A stretch of 64,000 nt of DNA, from positions 372,001-436,000 of the forward strand of contig NZ_JAERQJ010000004.1 of assembly GCF_016735115.1 (NCBI RefSeq), written 5' to 3'. Positions 1 to 7,742 of this stretch are shown in pieces; position 1 is the stretch's first letter; every line of letters begins with the position of its first letter. Under the pieces are notes generated by a model. That model was given only the letters and a program-made list of their open reading frames with translations. It made no database searches and was not told the origin of the DNA. The stretch comes from Aquimarina mytili. GTDB lineage: Bacteria; Bacteroidota; Bacteroidia; Flavobacteriales; Flavobacteriaceae. The position numbers and the translations under genes were made by a program.

Positions 1-294
1 ATTATTCCCTCGAAAATTTGGATTAGTGGCTATGCGATGTATATAGACTGCGGCATCATTGTTTTTTTCTTGCCAAATTTGTTCATCGCTAAACGTGGTA
101 GCCCATACACATGCTATTTTATTATCAATAATTAATTTCCACTGACGATTTTCGGTAATTTCTGTTTCAATAAGAGTTCTTTCAAATTCTGGCCAAACTA
201 CAACAGTTTTCTTGGCTTTTTGATAGTCTGAAGCTATTTTGTACAAGCGAAATATTTCGTCGATATCATTAATCGTACAGTTTTTAATATTCAT
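1..294 (-). CDS. GNAT-family N-acetyltransferase, N-terminal fragment (runs off left edge)
   Basis: The reverse strand opens with ATG at the right end and reads 98 codons without a stop to the window edge. It begins MNIKNCTINDIDEIFRLYK, and the visible end reads VYIHRIATNPNFRGNN. The opening helix, the central beta strand (KLIIDNKIACVWATTF) and the final IHRIATNPNFRG segment match the N-terminal half of the GNAT acetyltransferase fold. In that fold the strand before the acetyl-CoA pyrophosphate loop (R/Q-x-x-G-x-G/A) sits where FRGNN begins. The rest of the acetyl-CoA site lies outside the window. The substrate cannot be predicted. It is separated by about 130 bp from the next minus-strand gene upstream, so it may have its own promoter. 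Confidence 0.7.
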   Translation of the reverse strand, partial: MNIKNCTINDIDEIFRLYKIASDYQKAKKTVVVWPEFERTLIETEITENRQWKLIIDNKIACVWATTFSDEQIWQEKNNDAAVYIHRIATNPNFRGNN

Positions 295-423
295 GATGAG
301 TTGTATATTTTATATAGCAAAAGTCAATGATATATTTCGATTCTAAAACCCAAAACTTGCTAATATTCTTTGATGATGCACAAAAATGTAAATGTTTATC
401 CTTCTAAAAAAGATGCGTTGCGA

Positions 424-798
424 TTAACTATTTTTTAGAATCGTACTTTTTTGTTGGTTGAACTCGTCTTGTGTGATTGCCCCTTCATCCAAAAGTTTTT
501 TTAGTTTGGTTAGTTTATCAATACCATCCTCTTTTGGTGCCTTAGAAGGTTGTTGGTTTACAATAATTCTTGCAGGTTTACTATCGCTAGATAAGCTCCA
601 CACCAGTGATACAACCCACCCGATAAGACTCCAGCCTAAAAAGAAATTTAGAGCGATAATAGCTACTAAATTCTTTTTCATTCGAAGCAGCGCTATTATT
701 GATGGAATAAAGTAAAAACAAACACCTACAATAAGCATGATTACTAAAACAGTATCTTGTTCTGATAATTTTGAGCTAGATTGAAATAATAAAAACAT
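424..798 (-). CDS. Superinfection-immunity-like membrane protein with C-terminal SHOCT domain
   Basis: A 124-residue protein with two hydrophobic segments, about residues 17-39 and 44-70. The second carries the NFFLGWSLIGWVVSLVWSL signature of the superinfection immunity (T4 Imm-like) membrane family, which is also common in chromosomes outside phages. After a polar linker, residues about 93-121 (IDKLTKLKKLLDEGAITQDE) form a SHOCT domain, a short motif found at the C-terminus of many small bacterial membrane proteins. A role in phage exclusion is known only for phage members of the family; here the function is unknown. ATG start. No phage genes are nearby. A 10-bp perfect dyad lies just upstream and could be an operator or an RNA hairpin. 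Confidence 0.75.
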   Translation of the reverse strand: MFLLFQSSSKLSEQDTVLVIMLIVGVCFYFIPSIIALLRMKKNLVAIIALNFFLGWSLIGWVVSLVWSLSSDSKPARIIVNQQPSKAPKEDGIDKLTKLKKLLDEGAITQDEFNQQKSTILKNS

Positions 799-834
799 AA
801 ATAATTCTTAGTGCGTTAATGGTTACTCATAATG

Positions 835-868
835 ACATAAAAGTAGAAGTGGGGTGTGACTTTTATGT
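835..868. promoter_or_regulatory. Perfect 10-bp inverted repeat upstream of the SHOCT protein gene
   Basis: ACATAAAAGT at 835-844 and ACTTTTATGT at 859-868 are exact reverse complements separated by 14 bases. The dyad begins 36 bp upstream of the ATG at 798. It lacks a run of T, so it looks more like an operator or a 5' UTR hairpin than a terminator. No regulator is implied by sequence alone. Confidence 0.3.
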
Positions 869-971
869 ATTGTCGCACTAAACTACCAAAATTCTTTTTT
901 ATTTCTTATATGAGGTATTACAAATTTTAAAAACTTATATGTGGTTTTAGTTCCTAAAGGTATAAGAAAGT

Positions 972-1439
972 TTATTTTATTTTACCATCATGAAACCCTG
1001 CTCTTTTCCAAGTATTTTCTTCTTTAATCCAAATATTGGTAACTCTATATTCATTTTGTGTACGATTTCCATTACTGGTACTGGAAGTGCTTATTTTGGC
1101 ACTTACAATAGCCATATCATCATATAATTGCATTTCTCTTTCTTTCATCTCATAACTATGGACTACCAGATTTCCCGATTCTATTTCTTTTTTTCTTTTG
1201 GACAAATATGAAATCCAGGTATTTTTATCAATAGGTTTTGAGGTGCTATTGGTGTGCATGTAATTCTCAGTAATCATAGCTGATAGTATTTCTACATTTC
1301 CTTGTTTAAAAGCGAGATTAAATTCCTGTATTTTTTTCCAAAGGGTGTTTTCTTCAGTATGTTGTGCTACTATGCTAGTAATAGTAAAAAGTGAAACAAA
1401 AATTAAGCTAACAACTCGAATACTATTATGTTTTGTCAT
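972..1439 (-). CDS. Secreted NTF2-like (DUF4440-type) protein
   Basis: With the ATG at 1439 the product is 155 residues. It begins MTKHNSIRVVSLIFVSLF and continues to TSIVAQ, a normal Sec signal peptide. A longer reading from 1502 overlaps the preceding gene by about 50 bp and buries the signal, so the shorter start is preferred. The mature part (FNLAFKQGNVEILSAMITENYMHT and later VTNIWIKEENTWKRAGFHDG) has the cone-shaped NTF2/DUF4440 pattern: an N-terminal helix, then strands ending in W-x-x-x-x-x-H-x-G. The family includes steroid isomerase-like enzymes and many proteins of unknown role. It is the last gene of the long minus-strand run, 10 bp after the GNAT gene. Exported, function unknown. 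Confidence 0.7.
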   Translation of the reverse strand: MTKHNSIRVVSLIFVSLFTITSIVAQHTEENTLWKKIQEFNLAFKQGNVEILSAMITENYMHTNSTSKPIDKNTWISYLSKRKKEIESGNLVVHSYEMKEREMQLYDDMAIVSAKISTSSTSNGNRTQNEYRVTNIWIKEENTWKRAGFHDGKIK

Positions 1440-1449
1440 GATTTTATTT

Positions 1450-1986
1450 TTAGGTGTTGCAATGTTGTCTCTTGTGTATAGTAAATATGATATTGTCTTC
1501 ATTATCAGTATCTATTCTTTCGTGTATATGATCAAAATGGAATTTCTGTAAAAGACGTTTAGAGGGTTCATTGTTTTTATGAGTATAGGCCTCAATCCGT
1601 TCTAGTGCTAATTTGCCAAAACCATAATCTAGAATGCTTTGTATGGCTTCGCTCATGATACCATTTCCTTGATGTTTTGGGTGTAAATCATATCCAATTT
1701 CTGCGATTTTTCGATCTTCAGAGAAGTTCCATAAACAAATAGTACCAATTAACACTGGATTATCTTTTATAGTAATTCCCCAAAATATCCAGTCACCTTT
1801 ATGCACCCCATTCTTGATTTTAGTAATAAAATGTATAGCGTCTTCTAGGGTATCTGTCTTAGGTCGCTTAACAAATTGATTAACTGTTTGATCAGATCTC
1901 AAGAAGCGAATTGCCTCACTATCTGTTTCTTCTAAAGATCTTAATGTTAATCTTTTTGTTTCTATTACAGGTGAACTAATAAGCAT
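1450..1986 (-). CDS. RimJ/RimL-type GNAT N-acetyltransferase
   Basis: The product from the ATG at 1986 is 178 residues beginning MLISSPVIETKRLTLRSLEE, the typical opening of RimJ/RimL-like acetyltransferases (IETERLxLRxL). The acetyl-CoA loop is visible as HPKHQGNGIMSEA, preceded by the strand IAEIGYDL. The LERIEAYTHKNNEPSKRLLQKFHF block is the standard C-terminal motif, with Asn-Glu-Pro-Ser marking the second half of the site. A longer open frame to 2028 would need a TTG start and would overlap the upstream gene, so it was not chosen. These enzymes acetylate alpha-amino groups of proteins or small amines; the substrate here is unknown. It lies 34 bp after the stop of the secreted DUF4350-like gene and 10 bp before the NTF2-like gene. 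Confidence 0.85.
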   Translation of the reverse strand: MLISSPVIETKRLTLRSLEETDSEAIRFLRSDQTVNQFVKRPKTDTLEDAIHFITKIKNGVHKGDWIFWGITIKDNPVLIGTICLWNFSEDRKIAEIGYDLHPKHQGNGIMSEAIQSILDYGFGKLALERIEAYTHKNNEPSKRLLQKFHFDHIHERIDTDNEDNIIFTIHKRQHCNT

Positions 1987-2020
1987 TGTTGTATTTTTCT
2001 TAAAAATGAAGAAGATATGA

Positions 2021-2941
2021 TTAATCAAACTTTTTATCCAGCCAGTGTATTATATTTAAGAGTAATTTATAATTTTCTTTGGCGTCATCTCTATTCATTC
2101 CAACTTTTATCTTCTTTGGTCCTGCCAATTGTGTGGTAAACATTGCGGCTTCTCCAAAGACTACGATTCTACCTTTTCCAAATTTTGCATACGCTCCCTG
2201 AGACCATCCTTTTAGATTATATGTAGGTGTATTCTTATCAAACACCCACGCTGTATCCGGAAGCCTGTTTACATACCTTTGATCAAAAACTAAAATAGGT
2301 TTTGCATGAGTAGGTATTTTAATGGCTTGTCCTGTAAATGTGGCAACTTGCGCGACAATTTCGTTACTATTTCTTCCTTTAGTGATAGGGCTTTCAACAA
2401 GATTACCACCTTTTAGACTAAAATATGCTGGTCCTTTGGCTAGAGTATCCATAGCAAAACCATTGGTGAATTTAAAGTCAAAAGCTCCAGCTAATTCTTT
2501 GGCTGCACCACCCATTGGCATGTGATCGGCAATAAGAAATAGACTACCTCCTTCGGTTACCCATTGTTTGATTGTCTCAATCTCTAACTTTGTAAAAGCC
2601 GAAGAAACCGGGACATACCAATTTTCAACATTAGTTTTGTGTAAGGCATTAGAAATTACAAGAATCTTTCCTTTAGCTAATTTTTCTTTTTCGAAAGCGC
2701 CAGTATATTCCCGTACAACATATCCGTCACTTTCTAGAACATTAGAGAATCCTTTATATCTTCCATTTTTTGTATGGAAATTATAATGGCCTTCATCTAT
2801 AAATACTACCGGGCCTTTTCCCAATTTATATTCGGGGTTTGGTAGTTTAGGTTTATAATCTTGATCCGAAATTTGTTGAGAATAGATCGGATTTAGAATA
2901 GTAATCAAAAGACAGAAAAATGTGTAGATGGTATTGTTCAT
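2021..2941 (-). CDS. Secreted DUF4350-like / glutamine-amidotransferase-like protein
   Basis: A 306-residue protein with a clear signal peptide (MNNTIYTFFCLLITILNPIYSQ). The mature part starts with a strand and loop GPVVFIDEGHYNFHT, then VLESDGYVVREYTGAF and KILVISNALHK. Next comes EIETIKQWVTEGGSLFLIAD followed by HMPMGGAAKELAGAF. This order is that of the class I glutamine-amidotransferase-like fold used by DUF4350 and related proteins. No nucleophilic cysteine elbow is evident, so a binding rather than an enzymatic role is possible. A late GKGRIVVFGEAAMFT segment is typical of the group. Its start overlaps the stop of the APH-type gene by 4 bp, so the two are translationally coupled. It is probably periplasmic; the ligand is unknown. 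Confidence 0.65.
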   Translation of the reverse strand: MNNTIYTFFCLLITILNPIYSQQISDQDYKPKLPNPEYKLGKGPVVFIDEGHYNFHTKNGRYKGFSNVLESDGYVVREYTGAFEKEKLAKGKILVISNALHKTNVENWYVPVSSAFTKLEIETIKQWVTEGGSLFLIADHMPMGGAAKELAGAFDFKFTNGFAMDTLAKGPAYFSLKGGNLVESPITKGRNSNEIVAQVATFTGQAIKIPTHAKPILVFDQRYVNRLPDTAWVFDKNTPTYNLKGWSQGAYAKFGKGRIVVFGEAAMFTTQLAGPKKIKVGMNRDDAKENYKLLLNIIHWLDKKFD

Positions 2942-3840
2942 GAGTTTTTAATTTTTACTTCATCTTGGTTGAGGTTCTTTAAAATACTTCCACCTATTTT
3001 ATAATGTTTTTGGTTTCCATTTAATCCAGAGGCTAGAAAAAATGTCCCAAAAAATATACTCCATCCTTTGGCCCGAGATACTAATGCCTGTGAGGGGTTA
3101 TATGTTTTTATAACGGTGTTTCTTGCAGATGAAGTATGAAATAGCATCCATGTACTTGATAAATCAGTTGCTGGATCACCAGATGCAATATCTCCCCAAT
3201 CAATGATCGCTTGTATTTTGTTATTGTCAATAATTACATTGCAAGGATGTAGATCGCCGTGTATCCAACAATCTTGTTTATGCGTATCGGTATCAAGAGC
3301 TTTTTCCCAAATTTGTTCTATTTCTTTTGTCAATAGGTTTGTTTTTGATTTTGAAAAAGACATCCACGATTCAACATCCTTTTTTCTGTTAATCAAAGGG
3401 ATACCTCTTAAAGGATTTTTTGGAGCATTTTTTGGAGAAGGGGTATGCAGTTTCTTTAAGAATTGGGCAAAAATAAATGCTTGATCATTATCTATATATT
3501 CTTCATCAGCTGTTTGTCCTTTATACCACGGAGTTATACTCCAATGCCAGGGATAATTTTTATCGGGCTTTCCAACCCTATAAGGTTTAGGGACCTGGAT
3601 TGGAAGTTCTTCTGCTATTATTGGTAACCATTTTTGTTCATTTTCAAGAAGTTGTGCGGCTACTTTTCTTCTAGGTAGCCTAACAATATATTCTGCTCCA
3701 AGAGTAAATAGTGTATTATCCCAACCACTATTTAAGTATGCTAATGGTAGGTGTGAAAGATCTGGGTGTTGAGACTCTATTAGCAATTTTGCTAATTCTT
3801 TATCAATGTTTATTTCTGCTTCTGGCGTTTTAGGTTTCAA
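2938..3840 (-). CDS. Aminoglycoside phosphotransferase-family (APH) kinase
   Basis: A 300-residue soluble protein of the APH fold. Visible marks are the N-lobe SGWDNTLFTLGAEYIVRLPRR (ATP-binding strands with the lysine/arginine region), the catalytic loop WIHGDLHPCNVIIDNN near residue 195, and the metal-binding IIDWGDIASGDPATDL near residue 214. All key residues (H-G-D, N and the second D) are present. The only in-frame start before the upstream stop at 3862 is TTG at 3840, and the N-terminus PEAEINIDKELAKLL is family-like, so TTG is accepted. Members phosphorylate small hydroxylated or amino compounds such as aminoglycosides, homoserine, choline or macrolides; resistance is only one possibility. 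It sits 4 bp after the nitrilase gene and overlaps the next gene by 4 bp. Confidence 0.85.
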   Translation of the reverse strand: MKPKTPEAEINIDKELAKLLIESQHPDLSHLPLAYLNSGWDNTLFTLGAEYIVRLPRRKVAAQLLENEQKWLPIIAEELPIQVPKPYRVGKPDKNYPWHWSITPWYKGQTADEEYIDNDQAFIFAQFLKKLHTPSPKNAPKNPLRGIPLINRKKDVESWMSFSKSKTNLLTKEIEQIWEKALDTDTHKQDCWIHGDLHPCNVIIDNNKIQAIIDWGDIASGDPATDLSSTWMLFHTSSARNTVIKTYNPSQALVSRAKGWSIFFGTFFLASGLNGNQKHYKIGGSILKNLNQDEVKIKNS

Positions 3841-3844
3841 TTTT

Positions 3845-4771
3845 TTATTCTTTTTCTGCTCTTATTTCGGGTTGATCTTTTACGGTTAAATGAAAAATAT
3901 CATTACGCGCATAGTGACCAATTACATCAAAATCTAATTTGCTATGGTTGATTTCATCAAGATCTAATTCTGCAATTAAAACTCCCGCCTCTCCAAATAA
4001 GGGACCGGCAATTACTTTTCCCAGAGGGGAAACAATAATACTACCTCCAGGACAAATATCTTCAGGTTCGTTTTCTACCAAAGATTGATATTCTTGTGGG
4101 TACATTGATTTGGTATAGTATTGATTACATCCTAAAACAAAACAACGTCCTTCTAGTGCAATATGCTTCATCGTTGCCGTCCATTGTTCTCTAGAATCTG
4201 CAGTTGGTGCAATATAAATTTCAACTCCTTTTTGATACATAGACATCCTTGCCAGAGGCATATAATTTTCCCAACAAATAAGGCCACCTAATTTTCCAAT
4301 TTTTGTTTTAAAAGATACAAGTGATTCTCCGTAAGCTTCGCCCCAAATAATTCGTTCTGTACCTGTAGGTTTTATTTTTCTATGCACTCCTAGTAGCCCT
4401 TCTGTTGGAGAAATATAAAGCATTGAGCAATACAAACTACCATTTGTGTCTTGTTTTTCGGTAGCTCCTATTACCAAATAAATAGCGTACAATTTTGATA
4501 CTTCTTCTAGTATCTTTAGATCTTTACTCTGAAGATCTATACTATTTTTGTAATATTCAGAATATAATTTTCTTCCTTCATCAGTTCTGCTTCCTACTTT
4601 TGCTCCAAAAGAAAATCCTCTGGGATATCCAGGGATAAAAGACTCCGGGAAAACCAAAAGTTCGCAACCTTGCTTGGCATATTTTATAGTAAGGTTTACT
4701 ATTTTTTCGATGGTCTTTTTTTTGTCAAAAAATATTGGGCTGTCCTGAACAATACCTACTTTTACTTTCAC
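3845..4771 (-). CDS. Nitrilase / carbon-nitrogen hydrolase
   Basis: A 308-residue member of the nitrilase superfamily with the full Glu-Lys-Cys triad: E43 in LLVFPESFIPGYPRG, K132 in GVHRKIKPTGTER, and C166 in GGLICWENYMPLAR. The FIPGYPRG and WENYMPLAR contexts match true nitrilases (aliphatic or aromatic nitriles to carboxylates) better than amidases, though the substrate cannot be fixed. A GTG at 4771 is the start; there is no nearer ATG, and it begins 7 bp after the arginase-family stop. Cytosolic. Its neighbours are an arginase-family ureohydrolase and an APH kinase, which together suggest turnover of a nitrogenous small molecule. That grouping is inference from operon structure only. Confidence 0.88.
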   Translation of the reverse strand: MKVKVGIVQDSPIFFDKKKTIEKIVNLTIKYAKQGCELLVFPESFIPGYPRGFSFGAKVGSRTDEGRKLYSEYYKNSIDLQSKDLKILEEVSKLYAIYLVIGATEKQDTNGSLYCSMLYISPTEGLLGVHRKIKPTGTERIIWGEAYGESLVSFKTKIGKLGGLICWENYMPLARMSMYQKGVEIYIAPTADSREQWTATMKHIALEGRCFVLGCNQYYTKSMYPQEYQSLVENEPEDICPGGSIIVSPLGKVIAGPLFGEAGVLIAELDLDEINHSKLDFDVIGHYARNDIFHLTVKDQPEIRAEKE

Positions 4772-4778
4772 GGGATTA

Positions 4779-5585
4779 CTACTTCATTAAGAGATTAATT
4801 ATGTTTTCTATGGGTTTCAATTCTGAAGGAATTGTAGTTATCGATTCTAAAACGCTACTTCCGACTATAGTAAAGTTATTCTGCAACGCTATAATACAGG
4901 TTTCTGCATCCTTAATTTTTAAACCGTTCGGAACTTTGTAATAGGTTTGGTTGTACTCTTTAGGTTCCAGACAGTCAAAATCAAAGTGAAGATACAGGTG
5001 TGAAATATTTTTCGATTTTAAAAGGTGTATTAAATCGTCTATGTCGATTTGGGCAGGCGAATAGATATTGCCCGCATTGATTCTTTCTTGCTCTGCTGCA
5101 TCGATATCTCGCAAACCTATATAATGAATTTGTGAAGCCTGAATAGTGGATGATAAAAGAGAATTCATGTTTTCTTCTCCTTCACCTAATAATGTTCTTA
5201 AAGGCATGCCATGAAAATTGCAGCTAGAAGAATCACAAGGGCGATTAATATCGGCATGTGCATCAAACCAGATAACACCAAGGTTGGGGTATTTTTGATT
5301 TAAATAAGAAACAGGAACAATTTCTAATCCACAATCGCCACCAATGGTTTGAATATGGGCAGGTTGAGTTGCTTCTATTTCATTTTTAAGACGAGTTAAT
5401 TGTTCAACAATAGCATCGTAATTATTGATATGGTGTTTTTGTCCTCCATTTTCATCAGTAATACCATTAGAAAGAGGAATCTGCTTGTACTCTGAATCAT
5501 CTAGGAAATCCAAAATTGCCTTGGCTCCAGGTTCAATACTTTGACCAGTGCCAGAGCCTTGCCATTGTGGAAAGTAAACTTTCAT
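4779..5585 (-). CDS. Arginase/ureohydrolase-family protein with Cys in place of a metal-ligand His
   Basis: A 268-residue protein with the ureohydrolase manganese-site blocks. They read IGGDCGLEIVP (residues 81-91), VIWFDAHADINRP (105-117), NFHGMPLR (H125) and LHFDFDCLEP (D202 and D204). The canonical first block is GGDHS; here the histidine ligand is a cysteine (C85), while both aspartate blocks are intact. Such GGDC variants occur among uncharacterised arginase-like proteins. Activity on arginine, agmatine, formiminoglutamate or a guanidino compound cannot be assumed. ATG start, 12 bp after the DUF2867 gene and 7 bp before the nitrilase gene, so co-transcription is very likely. Probably cytosolic. 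Confidence 0.85.
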   Translation of the reverse strand: MKVYFPQWQGSGTGQSIEPGAKAILDFLDDSEYKQIPLSNGITDENGGQKHHINNYDAIVEQLTRLKNEIEATQPAHIQTIGGDCGLEIVPVSYLNQKYPNLGVIWFDAHADINRPCDSSSCNFHGMPLRTLLGEGEENMNSLLSSTIQASQIHYIGLRDIDAAEQERINAGNIYSPAQIDIDDLIHLLKSKNISHLYLHFDFDCLEPKEYNQTYYKVPNGLKIKDAETCIIALQNNFTIVGSSVLESITTIPSELKPIENIINLLMK

Positions 5586-5597
5586 CGGTTATCTTAT

Positions 5598-6104
5598 TTA
5601 ATGCTTTAATTCTTTTAATGTTTGTTTGAGCATATTTCTTACAATCAATTTATGAAACTGTTTTACAGGTAAAAAATATAGTTTACCAAACCAATTATTG
5701 AATATCACAGTTGTTGAAATTATTAACCTTTTATGTTGTGATTGTGGTTCAAGTAAAAGTGATACTCTAAAATCAAGATGTTTATCATCTTCTCCAAGAA
5801 GGAGTTCATCTATATTTTTATCAAATACTTTAAATAATCCTATACGATCTCCTTTCTCAAAGCGATAATTATGAATTTTTTTAGAAGAATCACCCGTTTT
5901 GAGGCCAAAAATTGAAACTAGCTTATTTCTAAGCATTAGCAAAATTCCTATCCACTTAGGAGAAGAAGAAAAGAATGCTTTACCCACTTCATCAGAAGTA
6001 ATTATGTGTCCCGCATTAAGATTTCCACAATAACTATCGGTATAATCATAGCTGGTCCCGATTAACAATGAATTTTGCGGAAAAGCTATTTTTTTGATTT
6101 TCAT
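5598..6104 (-). CDS. DUF2867-type protein
   Basis: A 168-residue protein with the pattern of DUF2867: an N-terminal DYTDSYCGNLN segment, then GKAFFSSSPKWIGILLMLRNKLVSIFGLK. The beta-rich middle (GDRIGLFKVF and HLDFRVSLLLEPQ) is followed by ISTTVIFNNWFGKLYFLPVKQFHKLIV. The last block, with the aromatic-rich FNNWFGKLYFLPVKQFH, is the most recognisable. No signal peptide and no catalytic motif are visible, and the family's function is unknown. The fold resembles SRPBCC-like lipid-binding proteins, which is only a guess. It overlaps the M1 peptidase stop by 4 bp (ATGA) and is 12 bp before the arginase-family gene. Confidence 0.65.
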   Translation of the reverse strand: MKIKKIAFPQNSLLIGTSYDYTDSYCGNLNAGHIITSDEVGKAFFSSSPKWIGILLMLRNKLVSIFGLKTGDSSKKIHNYRFEKGDRIGLFKVFDKNIDELLLGEDDKHLDFRVSLLLEPQSQHKRLIISTTVIFNNWFGKLYFLPVKQFHKLIVRNMLKQTLKELKH

Positions 6105-7726
6105 TGGAGTGACTTTACATTCACATAAAAATTAGGATCAATACTTAATTTATCTCCTGTGATTTCTACAGTTTGCCAAGTTGCATTAGGTTGAATCCAT
6201 TGTGCTTTATCATCAATAAAAATGCGCACAGGCATGTCGAACTTTTCAATGATATTGGTGTATCTAAATTTCAATTTACCATTTTCTAAACGATATTCTA
6301 ACGTAGGAATTTTAGTCGTACGAAGGTATTGTTCAAAAAACTCGGTGAGGTCAATTTTGGTTTCTTTACTGATATATTCTTCGATCTGTTTTGTTGTAAC
6401 GGTCTGATGATAGAATTCAGAATTTAATCCTCTAAGAACAGATCGCCACTTTTCATCATCTTCAATAAGTTGGCGAAGGGTATGCAACATATTCGATCCT
6501 TTAAAATACATATCTGAAGAGCCTTCTTGGTTTACGTTATAAATTCCTATTATCGGGCTATCGTTTTGAATACTTTTTCTGGTGCCAATCACGTATTCTG
6601 AAGCTGCTTTTTTTCCGAAGTGATAATCTAAAAAGAGGCTTTCTGAGTAGGCCGTAAACCCTTCATGAATCCACATATCTGCAGCATCTTTATAAGTAAT
6701 GTTATTTGCAAACCATTCATGGCCGGCTTCATGTATAATAATAAAATCAAATTTTAATCCCCATCCAGACCCCGAAAGATCAGTTCCTAGATATCCATTT
6801 GCATATTGATTGCCATAGGTTACAGAACTTTGATGTTCCATTCCTAAATAAGGTACTTCTACTAACTTAAAGCTGTCTTCATAAAAAGGGTAGGGGCCAA
6901 ACCAATGTTCAAAAGCCTTCATCATCTTAGGAGCATCTTTAAATTGCTTTTTGGCTTTGTCTAGATTATCTCTTATAACATAATAATCCATGTCTAAGGT
7001 TCCTTTTTCACCCTCATATTGTTCTCCAAAGTGAACATAATCACCAATATTGATATTAACGCCATAGTTATTGATTGGATTACTAACAAACCAATGAAAC
7101 GTCTTAGTGTTATCATCATGTTCTTCAACTTTGCGTAGTCGTCCATTAGAAACGTTCATCAAATCTTTTGGTACATTAACACTAATAAGTAGACTATCTA
7201 CCTCGTCATACATATGATCTTTGTTAGGCCACCACACGCTAGCCCCAAGTCCTTGACAAGAGGATGCTATAAAGTGTTTTCCATTGTTGTCTTTTTTCCA
7301 TGAAATACCACCATCCCATGGTGCACGAATAGCTTCTCGAGGTTCTCCGCTATAATAAACTTGGATAGTATTAATACTATTTTCTTTTTGAGGGTCTACA
7401 AGTGTTATGAAGTGAGCATTTCCTTCGGACTTAACCTTTAATTCTTGATTATTCTGAAGTACTTTCTCAATCTTTAAAGGAGGTTGTAGATCAACTTGTA
7501 TTATATTGTGATTCTTTAAAACTTTATAATGAATGGTGTTTTTACCCTTAATGGATTTGTTATCAGGATCTACCTTGATATCAAGATGATAATACGTAAG
7601 ATCCCACCACTCACGCTCTGGCGTAATCGAACCACGAAGTGTATCTTGCTTTGTAAACTGCGGTTGTTGCGCAAAAGCAAAAAAAGTGAATATTAATAAG
7701 ATAAAAACTAAAGGTATTCTATTCAT
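6101..7726 (-). CDS. Secreted M1-family zinc metallopeptidase (aminopeptidase N-like)
   Basis: A 541-residue protein with a signal peptide ending near AFAQQ. The zinc site is complete: HEAGHEWF (H332, E333, H336) followed 18 residues later by E355 in MWIHEGFTAYSES. The exopeptidase substrate loop is GMEHQSS near residue 296, equivalent to the GAMEN motif of M1 enzymes. The N-terminal beta domain (YYHLDIKVDPDNKSIKGKN) and the catalytic thermolysin-like domain are present. The large C-terminal helical domain is short, which is normal for the compact Bacteroidota group. It probably trims peptides in the periplasm. It begins 16 bp after the symporter gene and is coupled to the DUF2867 gene. Its place in the run led by the chitin-type regulators is curious but may only reflect operon growth. 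Confidence 0.92.
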   Translation of the reverse strand: MNRIPLVFILLIFTFFAFAQQPQFTKQDTLRGSITPEREWWDLTYYHLDIKVDPDNKSIKGKNTIHYKVLKNHNIIQVDLQPPLKIEKVLQNNQELKVKSEGNAHFITLVDPQKENSINTIQVYYSGEPREAIRAPWDGGISWKKDNNGKHFIASSCQGLGASVWWPNKDHMYDEVDSLLISVNVPKDLMNVSNGRLRKVEEHDDNTKTFHWFVSNPINNYGVNINIGDYVHFGEQYEGEKGTLDMDYYVIRDNLDKAKKQFKDAPKMMKAFEHWFGPYPFYEDSFKLVEVPYLGMEHQSSVTYGNQYANGYLGTDLSGSGWGLKFDFIIIHEAGHEWFANNITYKDAADMWIHEGFTAYSESLFLDYHFGKKAASEYVIGTRKSIQNDSPIIGIYNVNQEGSSDMYFKGSNMLHTLRQLIEDDEKWRSVLRGLNSEFYHQTVTTKQIEEYISKETKIDLTEFFEQYLRTTKIPTLEYRLENGKLKFRYTNIIEKFDMPVRIFIDDKAQWIQPNATWQTVEITGDKLSIDPNFYVNVKSLQ

Positions 7727-7742
7727 AATGGTATTTCAAAAC

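Noticed and set aside
458..715. Plus-strand open frame antisense to the SHOCT protein
   Set aside because: It is a shadow of a better supported minus-strand gene, with no family features of its own.
1440..1502. Longer start for the NTF2-like protein
   Set aside because: It overlaps the GNAT gene by about 50 bp and would place a polar prefix before the signal peptide.
1987..2028. Longer GNAT start at TTG 2028
   Set aside because: It overlaps the upstream gene's end and adds 14 residues before the conserved opening; the ATG at 1986 fits the family.
2938..3840. Firm call as an antibiotic-resistance gene
   Set aside because: The APH fold is shared by many metabolic kinases, and the operon context does not point to resistance.
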